Below are positions 11,834 to 22,810 of a DNA stretch of 64,000 nt, piece by piece. Position numbers and translations under genes: made by a program. The stretch's first letter is position 1. The number at the start of each line of letters is the position of its first letter. Below the pieces are notes generated by a model. That model did not search any database and had not been told where the DNA came from. It worked only from the letters and a program-made list of their open reading frames with translations. The stretch comes from Thelephora terrestris (taxonomy: Eukaryota > Basidiomycota > Agaricomycetes > Thelephorales > Thelephoraceae): assembly GCA_015956445.1 (NCBI GenBank), contig WIUZ02000012.1, positions 868,001-932,000 of the forward strand, written 5' to 3'.

Positions 11834-13600
11834 ATGGGTTTCGTCTCTCGTCCCTCTGGTGTCGCCCAGGACGACTCAGGAGCGCAACCAAAGCCAACTC
11901 ATCTTGCTCCCGCGCCGCCCAATTCCGACGCCACTGCTTCCGAAATTCCGCGATCAGATAAATACGTGGACAAACTCCTTCGCGCCGCTGAACCGTTGCC
12001 TCCCATCTCGTGGTCTAACTGGCGCAAACAGATTCGATGGTTTAACCTCTCGGTGATAGTCATCACGCCACTTCTCGCGTTATACGGCGCTGCGACCACC
12101 AACCTTGATTCTCGTACGCTCTGGTTCAGCGTCTTTTACTATGTGTTCAATATGATCGGTCCGTTTTTTCTCGTTTCGGAACCTTGTCCTCTTGGCTGAT
12201 TCCGTTGGGATTTTAAGGAATCACGGCTGGTATGGCCTTTGTCGTATCGCCCGGTCGACTTGTCATGACGTGTCACTGTCAGGTTATCACCGCCTATGGT
12301 CCCACCGAGCCTACAATGCTTCCAAGCCCCTAGAGTACTTCCTCGCTGTGGCGGGTGGGGGCTCCGTTCAAGGAGCGATCTGGTGGTGGGCTCGAGGCCA
12401 CAGGTCTCATCATCGGTAAAACATTCCAGCGTATTTGTCGTAGTCTTGCTAACCAACTTCAGCTACACTGATACAGATCTAGACCCGTATAACGCGGAAC
12501 GCGGTTTCTGGTGGGTAAGTGGCTACATTTCCGCGAGCTTGCGGGTATATTCATTTTTGAACGCAGTCTCATGTCGTCTGGATGCTCGTGAAGCCAAGAA
12601 TAAAGCCTGGACCAGCCGATATCAGCGACCTGCGCAAGAACGCAGTTGTACAATGGCAGTACCGGCACTATTTCGCGATCGCGCTAATCTGGGGAATCAT
12701 CATCCCCACCGTCATTCCCGGATACTTTTGGTTTGACTGGCGTGGTGGGTACTTTTACGCCGGCTTCTTTAGGATTGTCGCAGTTCATCATGTGAGAGCA
12801 CGCACTGTAACTCCCTTAATCTCGCTCATACGGGAAATTTATAGTCTACGTTCGCGGTCAACTCTCTGGCTCATTGGCTGGGCGAGAGCACATTCGATGA
12901 TAAGCACACGCCGAAGGATCACCTCCTTACGGCGTTTGTGACGCTGGGAGAGGGATACCATAATTTCCACCATCAGTTTCCGATGGACTATAGGAACGCC
13001 GTGAAATGGTACCAATGGGATCCGACCAAGTGGTTCATCGCGGTCTGCAACAGACTCGGGCTCGCCAGCCATCTACGCGTCTTCCCTGAACGAGAGATCG
13101 ACAAGGGCAGGTTGACGATGCAGCTGAAGAGATTCAAGGCTAAACAGGATATGCTCGAGTGGCCTATGGACTCTAATGACCTGCCCGTGATTAATTGGGA
13201 GAGTTGTAGGTTTCCAAGCTGATTTATGACTGCTTCTTGCTGAGGTTTCATTCAGTCAAGGAACAATCCGAGACCCGCCCCCTGATTCTCGTTGGGGGAT
13301 TCATTCACGATCTTTCCTCATTTATGGATCAGCACCCTGGTGGTCGTGGCCTGCTGTCGTCTAATGTCGGAAAGGACGCTACTACTGCCTTCTTGGGTGG
13401 CGTCTACGAGCATTCTCATGCCGCTCACAACGTGCGTCCCCTTTAATCACTGCAGACTTGAAGCGTTAATTGGGTCCGAATTTTAGCTGTTGGCAATGAT
13501 GCGAGTGGGTGTGCTCTTTGGAGGACTCGAGCACGTTTCCGAGATCGTTGTTCCACCCGGTCAGAGGTTGCGTGTGGTAAATTACGGGGTGGAGATCTGA
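11834..13600 (+). CDS. OLE1: Stearoyl-CoA (delta-9) desaturase with C-terminal cytochrome b5 domain
   Basis: An ER membrane enzyme that makes oleoyl and palmitoleoyl chains from saturated acyl-CoA using electrons from its fused cytochrome b5. The three histidine boxes are visible: [16 protein letters not shown], and [11 protein letters not shown]. Hydrophobic pairs lie before box one and around [12 protein letters not shown]. The C-terminal b5 domain has the haem motif HPGG and the second haem ligand region SHAAHN. At least seven short introns interrupt the gene, for example 12159-12217; others follow HHR, GFWW, AVHH, INWES and AAHN. The ATG at 11834 opens [14 protein letters not shown]. The stop is after VVNYGVEI. 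Such genes are usually regulated by unsaturated fatty acids; no such element is identified here. Confidence 0.95.
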
Positions 13601-14124
13601 CCCATGATCTTCGTCTGCCGCGCACTCTGCTTTCGATTCTGCACTTATGCTTTCTGTCCCATGTTCTTTTTTTTCCTCTTTGCATGAAGAAATTCCGGTT
13701 TTAATCGCCTGTTTGTCTGTAGTACCTAATATGTACTAAACCGCCTCGAGGCTTATAGGGTTGTGATAGCAAAGTAGATGATCCCTTCTCCAAGTCGTCG
13801 GACGTCTCCTAGATCCGCGAGGATTAGACCGACGGGAGAAACGGACTTTGGTGAACGCCGAACAAGTCAAAGTCAAAGCCAAATTGTGCCATCGAGTTAG
13901 ACGCCGCCGCTACTCGCCGGAAGTTTACTGCCAATGGCCTTTAGAGAGATGATATGTAACAACGTTATCAACATTAAACTTACTCTCCAGTGTCGGTGGT
14001 AAAAGAATCGCCCAGAAAGAAAGGAGGCCGAAGCGAACGCGCCCGGGGGATCTAGACCTCGCTTAATAGGTGCGAGCTTAAACCGGCTCACCCTCGTCTC
14101 GACCGGAGAGGTTGACGTAGGGGG
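13601..14124. other. Intergenic desaturase / prolyl oligopeptidase
   Basis: 3' end of the desaturase and promoter of the next gene. No exon or RNA gene recognised. Confidence 0.5.
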
Positions 14125-17100
14125 ATGGCGTTATATCGACAAGCCAGGGTTGGCTTGAATCTGTCTCGTAAGCTCCCGCGCTCACCCTCGCTCGCTCCTC
14201 TTTGCCTTCTCCGTCCTTCTGGCAGGCTCACATTCACATCGATGGCTCCCAACTCCTGGATCCCAAACCGCTACCCCCAGTCGCGCCGCTCTGATCACGT
14301 CGACATCTACAAAAGCAAGGCGAAAGGCTCCGTAAAAGTCCCCGATCCCTACAACTGGCTGGAACAAAACTCGGAAGAGACCGCTCGCTGGGTCACTGAA
14401 CAAGAGAAGTACACTCGGGAATACATCCGTTCCAGTCCTGATTGGGGACGCGTCGAGGCCGATATCAGGAAAGTCACCGATTACGCCAAGGTGCGGTTTT
14501 TTCGCTCTCACAGTGCACAGATACACGCACTCGCATGCGAGTTCGCGATCGATCCTGAACTTCGGGCACTATAGTCCTCCGCGCCTTCCTTCAAGTATGA
14601 CAAAAGGTGGTACTGGTACTACAACAGCGGTCTTCAGGCCCAGTCAGGCACGTCCCGCCAATCGCTTTCTTTCGTCACACACGCTAATTGATGTCCACGC
14701 AACGCAATCAGTCATCTGGAGATCAAAGACGGAGGAACTGCCAGATTTTTCAAAGCCAGAGACCGAGATCGGTCAAGTCTTTTTCGACGTGAGTGTCAAC
14801 CTAAAAAGATTCCCCGGGGTGATCGAAAGTGACCGCATCTTACCGTGTTCAAGCCGAATCTGTTGAGCGAGGACGGGACGGTGTCCATACGCACCAGCGC
14901 CCACTCCAAGGACGGAAAATATTTCGCCTACGGACTCTCGACATCTGTTGGTGTTTTCCTCTCTCTCTGGGGCTTCGACGCTCAGATTTTCTCACTTAGG
15001 GTTCCGACTTCTTCACCATCTACGTCCGTCCGACTTCTTCTCCCCTCGCACAGAAAGAGGGGGGGCCCCGCGTCTCCCACGACGACGGTCGATTACCTGA
15101 AGAGATCCGTTTCGCAAAGTTCTCCTCCATCTCTTGGACCCACGACAGTAAAGGTTTCTTTTACCAGGTAAATGACCGCAATATCAAAACACGTAACGCC
15201 CCTTGTCCTTATCTCTCTCTCTCTCTCTCCCCTATCTTCCAGAGATACCCACAACGCGTTTTGAACGGAGATGCCTCATCGGACAAGGCTGGAATAGAAA
15301 CCGCCAGCGACGTCGACGCCGAGTTATATTACCACAGAGTCGGCACTCCGCAGTGTAAGTCTTTTGTGCGGTTCTGGACGTTTTTGTTTTTCGTTCATGT
15401 AACCTGATGGTGGGGGTGTGTGCTGGATTCGTGCGTCCAGCTGACGACATTTTGGTGATCAAGGATCCGCAACACCCGGACTGGATGTGGTCCGCCGCCG
15501 TTTCTGAAGTCGACGGTCGGTACCTCGAGCTTACCGTCAGCAAAGACTCCTCTAGAGTGCGTGTACAACCCTCACCGTCTCCTTCCCTGCCCTTTCTGCT
15601 CTCCGTGAACTTACCTCGGACGTGTAGAAATACCTGGTTTGGATCGCGGACCTCGAAGAGAACGAGATCGGTCCAAACTTGAAATGGATCAAGCTCATCA
15701 ACGAATTTGACGCCAATTATGAGATGTTCGTCCACCTCTCTCGTTCCGTGAATTTCTACAACTCTGAACGTTATTCTGTTATACCTGAAGCATCGGAAAT
15801 GACGGTACCAAGTTCTATTTGGAAACCAATAAGGACGCGCCTCGAGAGAAGATCATCACGATCGACATTGCGGATCCAAAGTTCACACAGAAGGATCTGA
15901 TTCCGGAACAGAAGGATTCAAAACTCGTGGTCGGCGTCTTGGTTAAGGATCACATCGTCGTCGTGTACAAGAAAGACGTGCGTGTGTCTCCTCAGGAACT
16001 AAAAGAATACGGAAATGTTGATTGTCTGATGTGTACAGGTCAAGGACGAAGTCTACATCTACAACCTCAAGGACGGGAAACGAATCACTCAACTCGCCAA
16101 AGATTTCGTGGGGGAGATCGCGATTTGGGGCAAGAGACAGCATCCTTGGTTCTTCGCCACCCTCACGAGCTTCACCAATCCTTCGCTCATTTACCAGTAC
16201 CGGTTCGACGACGCCCTCAAGGAGGAAGAGAAATGGGGGTTGCTGAGGGCGACTGAAGTCAAGGGACTTTCGGCGGACGATTTCATATCGAAGCAGGTTT
16301 GGTACGAAAGCAAGGATGGGACCAAGATTCCGATGTTTATCGTGAGGCACAAGGATACACCCTTGGACGGAACTGCTCCCGGCTATCAATACGGTTTGGT
16401 TTTACCCCACGACCTCTTGAGATGCGCGAGCGTTGAACTTGGGGTCCACAGGATACGGCGGTTTCAACATCTCCATCAACCCGTTCTTCAGCGGAGCCAT
16501 CCTCACGTTCGTTCAAAAGTGCAAGGCGGTTCTCGCCGTTCCGAACATCCGAGGCGGAGGCGAGTTCGGTAGGGAGTGGCACCTCGCTGGTACTAGAGAA
16601 CGAAAGGTGAACGTAACTCTACAATTTTTTATTTCTAGTGGGTCTAACAGTAGATCGTTTGCGCAGGTCAATTGCTTTGACGACTTTATCGCTGCATCGT
16701 GAGTGATCCTTCTGTGCAGGTGCTCAGCGGTTTTTTGAGCTCGTTTGCCTAGCGAGTACCTCGTGAAGAACAAGTATGCTGCCGCGGATAAACTTACCAT
16801 CGCAGGTGGCTCAAACGGAGGTATGGACCGTAGGATCGGTCCCCGTTAGTTCTTCTGGCCCTGATCACCGTTCGTACAGGTCTACTGACAGCCGCATGCG
16901 TCAATCGCGCCCCACCGGGAACTTTCGGTGCTGCCGTGGCTGAAGTAGGGGTCTTGGACATGCTCAAGGTAAACCTGATCTCTCCCTTTCGCCTCTCTCT
17001 CTCCACGTTCGGTCATTCGCTGACGATCAACACCCGCGCCTCTAGTTCGACCAATACACGATAGGCCGCGCCTGGACTTCCGACTACGGCGACCCGCAGA

Positions 17101-17525
17101 ACCCGGAAGATTTCGATTTCATTCATCCTATATCTCCTTTGCACAATATACCCACCGACAGAGCGTTACCACCGACTATCTTATTCACCGCGGACCGTGA
17201 GTCAACGTTCGTGCCCCCTTTCCCCACTATCCAACGCTCAAGTTTTGTTCGCTCGTTTGCAGATGACGACCGAGTGGTCCCCTCACATTCCTTCAAACAT
17301 GCCGCGACGCTGCAACACTTGCACCCTAACAATCCCCACCCTTTGTTGATAAGGCTCGAGGTGAAAGCGGGACATGGGTCCGGAAGGTCCACCGAACAAA
17401 TGTGAGTTCCCTCATCCTAGTTCGTGTGGGGGCTTGTTGACGATCGTTTCTGTGGTAGGATCATAAGCGCCGCCGACAAGTTCGCATTCATCGTGAACGC
17501 CTTGGGCCTCAAGTGGGAGGATTAG
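14125..17525 (+). CDS. Prolyl oligopeptidase (S9A serine peptidase)
   Basis: Cleaves small peptides after proline. The usual N-terminal part ([19 protein letters not shown]) is followed by a seven-bladed beta-propeller and the C-terminal alpha/beta hydrolase domain. Catalytic residues are visible: Ser in GGSNGG (about 16807), Asp in DDRVVP (about 17270) and His in [10 protein letters not shown] (about 17370). The conserved [11 protein letters not shown] and VPNIRG precede the nucleophile. About a dozen introns are present. Two ATGs compete: 14125 gives a basic, serine/leucine-rich, acid-free leader of 39 residues before the second at 14242 ([12 protein letters not shown]), which is where most family members begin. 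The upstream one could give a mitochondrial form. Nothing nearby suggests a peptide-cyclising role, so I read it as the ordinary housekeeping enzyme. Confidence 0.94.
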
Positions 17526-17887
17526 ATGCGGCGGTTTATGCATTATGTGTGATACCCGTTACACCAAAAGAAAAAAAAAGTTCCGCTAGGACTGTCTTTG
17601 CCCTTCCTTACTTAGGCTGCATGTAAATGACCTCTGACGACGACTGTTGATACCACGATTGGACTGTTCGACATGAAAAGGGAGAGAATGCGAAATGGGA
17701 GTCGGGGTTATATATATTATATGCCACGGTATATACCCTGAGTGGGGGGGATACGCCGAGGCGTTTAGAGATTAAGGTATCCAGCAAGAATAAACTAATG
17801 TAGGTGAACGAGGTTCAAGCGTGTATGTACAACCCTCACGCATCGTGAAAGCTGAGCGTGAGTTTCGAGATATGAAAACGAGAGAAT
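17526..17887. other. Convergent intergenic region
   Basis: 3' ends of prolyl oligopeptidase and of the mitochondrial carrier. Contains an AT-rich tract (tatatatatta, about 17709) and no gene. Confidence 0.5.
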
Positions 17888-19320
17888 TCACTCCTCCTCC
17901 GCCGACCGGAGTCTTTCTCTCTTGGCCGCCGCTATCCGAAGCAACCACGCGATGTTCTCGTACACGACGAACGTCACGCACGTCCCGGGGAGGACTCGAA
18001 CGAAGTTCGTTGCGAGGCCGCGGTAGAACCCTCTCACGCCTGATTCGGAGAACGTTCGCTTGATGCACGTGGGGATATCGGGATATAGATGCTTCGTGGC
18101 GTTGTTCTGTTGTTTGCGGGGACGGGTAACAGCGTCAGAGTTCAGGTGTGTTTGGGGCGAGAGAGAGGAAGGGTGAATAGAATTTACGCACTTGAATTCG
18201 CGCCCGAATGACTTGGTATGGGTAAGTTACGGCCAACGCGAAGATTTTGCTAGCCCCGGAAGCAACTATGTACGTGGTGTTCGCCTGCACAGAAAACAGA
18301 GAGATCGAGTAGGGTCAGACCATAAGAAGGTACACGCATACGGCTTGCGAAGAACGCGGGAACCCACCAGCTTATCATCTTCCAAAGTGTACGGCCTCCC
18401 AGCCTTCTCGAACATCGCTCGTTTCCGTTTGAACGCGAACCTTTTGACTCGCTCGTACGCCATGAACTGCAGGGAGCCATTACTGACGCCGACCAAGGCC
18501 AAGAGAGTCCCTCGGTAGAGACCTCTCACTCCCTCCGTCTGGTAGATGCTTGACAACCCATCTATGCAACGGGTAGAACTTCAGTGTCCATGGCCACCAG
18601 TGCGCCTCTAAGGCAGATATGAACGGATGGGACGTACGCCATACGCCCCGATATGAGTTAGGATCTGTCCAATGTGTCGTGATCATCCGGATTTTGACCA
18701 CCCAGATCGGGTTGGAGAATATCGCGGAAGCGGCACCTAAACCACGATGTAAACAGCCTCGTAGGGGCCGCAGCACACGGAACACGACTGACTGGCTTCC
18801 GCGGCGTAGACCAAAGTTTGCCCCGAGGATAGCTCTCCACCTTCGCTCCCTCGCTTCTTCAGCATATTATAGCTGCCCGACAAATAACATACACGATCAG
18901 CCAAAACTTGAGTCAGAGCTCACACGATCGAGGGCATCTGACCGAGGATGCAAGACGGAGACACTCACAACAAAAAGTACAACCCCCAACTACTGGCGTT
19001 CCCTACGACGTTCGGTCCAACACCTCTGTACAACCCTCTGATACTGTCCTTGACGTAAATATCCTTCAACGACAACGCAATGTGCTTGAACACGTTTCCC
19101 TTCCCCGGTACGGATGATGTCTGGAGCCTGGTCTTTATCAGATCCAAAGGATGCATACAAAACACCGCAGCGACGCCGGCTCCCATCCCCGCGACGGCAT
19201 GGTCCTACGAAGTTCGCGGGATTTCCGGGCAAGTCAATTTCCTTCCGTCGTGCATGATTTCTGGAACGAACGTACAAGAGCAGCCGTGGGGAAAAAGCTA
19301 GGCTGGCCCTCTTTCGACAT
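17888..19320 (-). CDS. Mitochondrial carrier, FAD/folate type (Flx1/SLC25A32-like)
   Basis: An inner-membrane solute carrier with three repeats of two helices each. Carrier signatures are [11 protein letters not shown] (repeat 1), [10 protein letters not shown] (repeat 2) and [11 protein letters not shown] (repeat 3). The PIWVVK form together with [15 protein letters not shown] is characteristic of the FAD/folate branch, which is the basis for the substrate guess. The start is [15 protein letters not shown] at 19318-19320, spliced to [16 protein letters not shown] further intron follows GLYFLL, and another after YAAEA. The C terminus is [21 protein letters not shown] with the stop at 17888-17890. 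Frame is intact across all joins I checked. Pyrimidine-nucleotide carriers share PIWVVK and remain an alternative. Confidence 0.88.
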
Positions 19321-19904
19321 AGGTACACCGGTGTCTAGGAGGTAATAGCGGAGGTATGACTCGGTCAGGTTGAGGACATAGTCAGCGCACAAGGTCGTTC
19401 GACCGAATGTGCTCCGTCACGACGCGTGACGTACAGCCGCGCCACGCCTTTCCGATCAACTTTTAAAAACCAAACTCTTCCGATCACCAGGAACGGATTA
19501 TTTAACCCCCGCGATCTCAGTGGTCTCAAACCCAAACGTAAAGATAATGATTTATGTCTATAGTGTACATGTGCGTGCAAAACTGAAACAACTTCTACTA
19601 CACTACTTACCAGAGGCGAGAGATAGTTTGACCAGCGTGGAGCAGCAATGAAGGATATGTTCCAGACAAAACGAAGACCGGCTCCCAAGTTTGGAAACGT
19701 CCAGAGGACAGACGGAATGCGAAAAATCGTAAAGATAGTATAGCGAAGAGGCAAAGCTCATCAGATAGTGATGTCCGAAAGCGACGTGTGCAAGGCAGAT
19801 ACGTCCATCCACTCGACGAGACATAAAGAGCGACCAAGTTGAAGGGAAAGTCGTTTAGCGATGTGTCGTCTTTGGCTTCCGAGCCGGTACGACGTACAAG
19901 ACCC
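19321..19904. other. Intergenic carrier / cyclin
   Basis: Promoter side of the carrier and 3' side of the cyclin, both minus strand. Small open frames here show no recognisable domain. Confidence 0.45.
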
Positions 19905-21420
19905 CTAGACGAGGTACTCCTGACTCTGGGCCCGGATAATCGCCGAACGTGAGTGAGTCACATGACGGATTGCTCCAGTTCCATACTCTTCCTGAACCTC
20001 AGGTTCGATCATATCGTCGGGATTGAGCAGATCTTGTTTATCCGTTCGGTCGTGGATGCTTCTCGTGGCGACTCCCCACATCCTGCTCAAGAAACTGCCC
20101 TCCTTGCGAGAATGAATCGTCCCGGTCCGAGTGAGACCTCTGGTGTCGTTCTTCAGGAGAGAACCCCAGGAGACGCTCCGAGAGGGGAGCCCAGAAATAT
20201 GCCCAGAGTTTTCAGAGTCCAGAGAGTCTTCGGGGGCGTTGACCAACCGGATTGTCAACGAGGAGAGCGTCGAGGAGGGGGTCGAGTTGACGGGATTTGC
20301 GGGACGAGAACCTTCCACACCTTCAGGACCCGAGGGCGACGAGGCGGTTGTAGAGGTTTTGCGCAGCCGCCGGTATGCATGTACTGGAACTGGCTTGAGA
20401 TGGAAGCTCGCGGGTACAATCTGCTGTCGGTCTATGCCGTGGGCGCGAGTGTCAACAGCTGAGTCCGAGATGAGAGGCCATTCTGAGTCCGAATCAGCGA
20501 CAGAGCTCAGGTCCGAGGAATCGCACGTGAAACTTGGGGTGCTCTTGATGGAAGAGGAACCACTTGGGTTCCTTTGCGCAGGAGATGCGCAAGCAGTAGT
20601 CGCGGAGCTGAGGCAAACGGAAGACAAGCGTTTAACAAGGACTTGGACGCCAGACAGAGAGCCAGATTGAGAAGACTTTTCGCGAGGGGGAGTGGGCGGC
20701 ATCTGGGCCAGTGCCCGGGCAAGACCAGCTTTAGTCACGACACTGACAGCAGCTGCGCGTTTCTCCTGAGCCTTGGTTCGCATGAAAGGCGCAAAGTGAT
20801 AGCGAGTCTCAGCCTCGTCAAACCGGAGGTCATAGTCTAGGATAGCAAGTAGCTCAACCTCTGTCCTGGTGATCTCGAAGACGCCAAAGTAACCAGTGTA
20901 TTTTGCCCAGTGAATGTTCTTCGGGCAAGAGTCGTTGAGATACTTAGCGGCAACGATCAATGTCGCCAAGAAGACCCGATGGCATGCAGTCGGAGAATCT
21001 ATGTGGGATAAGCCAGAGCTGAGGGGTATGACAGGAGACGTTGGACATACATCTGACATCTTCGGGCAACCGTGTGCGAAGACGTTCCAAATAAATGAGA
21101 GTGGCAAGGAAAGTCGTAATGTGTACGTTCGAAGCGTTAACTTGCATCGAGATAAACGTCTCCAGACTAGGCAAACCCAGGCAGTCTAAGCTGTCCACTT
21201 TCGAACAAGCGGGAAAAGACGTCTTGTAAGGGGTATGAGGGGGCGTCGGAATACCAGTTCCTTCTGAGGCCTCCTCATCGGGCCAAACGACAGACCGAGT
21301 CTTCCGAGCCATATAAGACACCATGTCAGGGGTGATCTTTTGGCGGAGGAGTTGCAGGAGATCTGGGTCGTGCTTTGACCTGGGGAGGAGGGAAGCGCAA
21401 TGAAGACGACTGGAGGTCAT
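19905..21420 (-). CDS. Pcl-type cyclin (Pho85/Cdk5-class partner)
   Basis: A cyclin of the PHO80/PCL family, which activates a Pho85-like kinase in G1 progression or phosphate and polarity control. The start ATG is at 21418-21420 (MTSSRLHCASLLPRSKHDP). The cyclin box runs from FISMQVNASNVHITTFLATLIYLERLR across one intron to TACHRVFLATLIVAAKYLND, SCPKNIHWAKYTGYFGV and ITRTEVELLAILDYDLRF, all typical. The intron uses a GTATGT donor after DVR and an acceptor CACATAG. The remaining C-terminal half (about 270 residues) is Ser/Pro/Thr-rich with several SP/TP sites and looks disordered. The product ends QSQEYLV. Confidence 0.9.
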
Positions 21421-21665
21421 GGCAAGTTGTTTTGCAAGGGAAAGTGAGGTTATAAAATATTGTAAACCCGTCGAGGGATTTTTGAATCGTCTGTGGGTTG
21501 AAGGAGGAGGTAGACGAACAGGGGAGGGGATGAGGTTCAACAGACGCTAGAGCGCGCCTAAATAGCTTTATTCGGAAATGAATGCAAACAGATCCAAACA
21601 ACCGCCCAAGCGATCGACGATTACGAGCGGAGGCACGCCACAAACAGCGAGGCTGGTGACCAACT

Positions 21666-22810
21666 ATGCTGCCTCGAGTCTTTGACTGGGTACTCACCCT
21701 TGGATTGGTATTTGGAGGGTGTTGTAGGTGGGACAAGTTTATCTTGGAGATTTTCTGACCAATTAACCGTTGCTCAGTAATGCCCTAACGCTGGAAGAAC
21801 TGACCTCGAAATACCCCACCGTCGGTCATCTCGTCACTTTTGTCCAATTTCTAGTCATTGCTATCCACGGATTTCCAAAGCACTTCACAATCACCAGATG
21901 GCGAGGGATTCCAATACCCAAGCTCAAACCACGACAGATTCCGCTCTCCGTCTACTTCGTTCAAGTGGTCCTTTTCTGCCTGCTCTCCATCCTCAATAAT
22001 AAGGCTTTTTCCTACTTTATCCCCATGACTGTGCACATCATATTCAGGAGCGGTGGCCTTATTATTTCTATGCTCATGGGACGCACACTCTTGAACAAGA
22101 GGTCGGCGATACTTTGAATTCAAAGCCTTGGTACTCACCAATCTTCCAGGTACACAACTTTACAGGTGGTATCTGTGGTCCTCGTGACTTTGGGAGTCAT
22201 ATCGACCACTCTCTCCGGCACAAAGAAATCTAAGGCCGGGATTACCACCAACTCCGTGTCTGCCGTCATGGACATTCACCAGTACCTCACTGGAATTGCC
22301 CTCCTCAGCATCGCACTTGTTTTGAGCGGCCTGCTAGGCGTCGTTCAGGACAGAGCGTACGCGAAATTCCGAGGGACGGGTAATACACCTTGGGAAGAAT
22401 CGATGTTCTACCTCCACTTCCTTTCGATGCCGATGTTCCTATCATTGAAGGGCGACATAGCGGAGCAATTTTACACCCTCCAGCAGCCTTCAGCTTTTTC
22501 CACTTCATCCTCGTCACTCCCTTCTCCCATCCCAATCGCGTTTGTTATCCTTGGTTTGAACGTTTTTACTCAACTGATCTGTGCGGCGGGTGTCAATCGC
22601 CTCACTTCGCGGGTATCTTCATTGACCGTTAGCCTGATTCTCGTCGTCAGGAAGGCAGTGTCGCTCTTCGTCAGTCTGACAATATTTGGAGATAAGGAAA
22701 TGGACCAGCAACAGAAGCTGCTCTTGTATGGAGGTGCAGGATTGGTGTTCTTTGGGACGGTCCTTTATTCGATAGCACAAAAACGGAAAACAGTAGATAA
22801 GGTTGACTAG
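21666..22810 (+). CDS. Nucleotide-sugar transporter, UDP-GlcNAc type (Yea4/SLC35B-like)
   Basis: A ten-helix membrane carrier of the ER or Golgi that imports nucleotide sugars; the Yea4 branch carries UDP-N-acetylglucosamine used in chitin and glycan synthesis. The start MLPRVFDWVLTLGLVFGGCCSNA joins exon one to exon two at 21728-21777. Signatures include LVTFVQFLVIAIHGFP, YFIPMTVHIIFRSGGLIISMLMG, RYTTLQVVSVVLVTLGVISTT and SLTVSLILVVRKAVSLFVS. A lysine-bearing tail (AQKRKTVDKVD) resembles an ER-retention-type C terminus. Substrate is inferred from family resemblance only. The gene is divergent from the cyclin with 245 bp between start codons. Confidence 0.9.

Noticed and set aside
14125-17525. 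Prolyl oligopeptidase as a peptide macrocyclase of a cyclic-peptide cluster
   Set aside because: No precursor-peptide gene or tailoring enzyme lies nearby; the neighbours are housekeeping genes.
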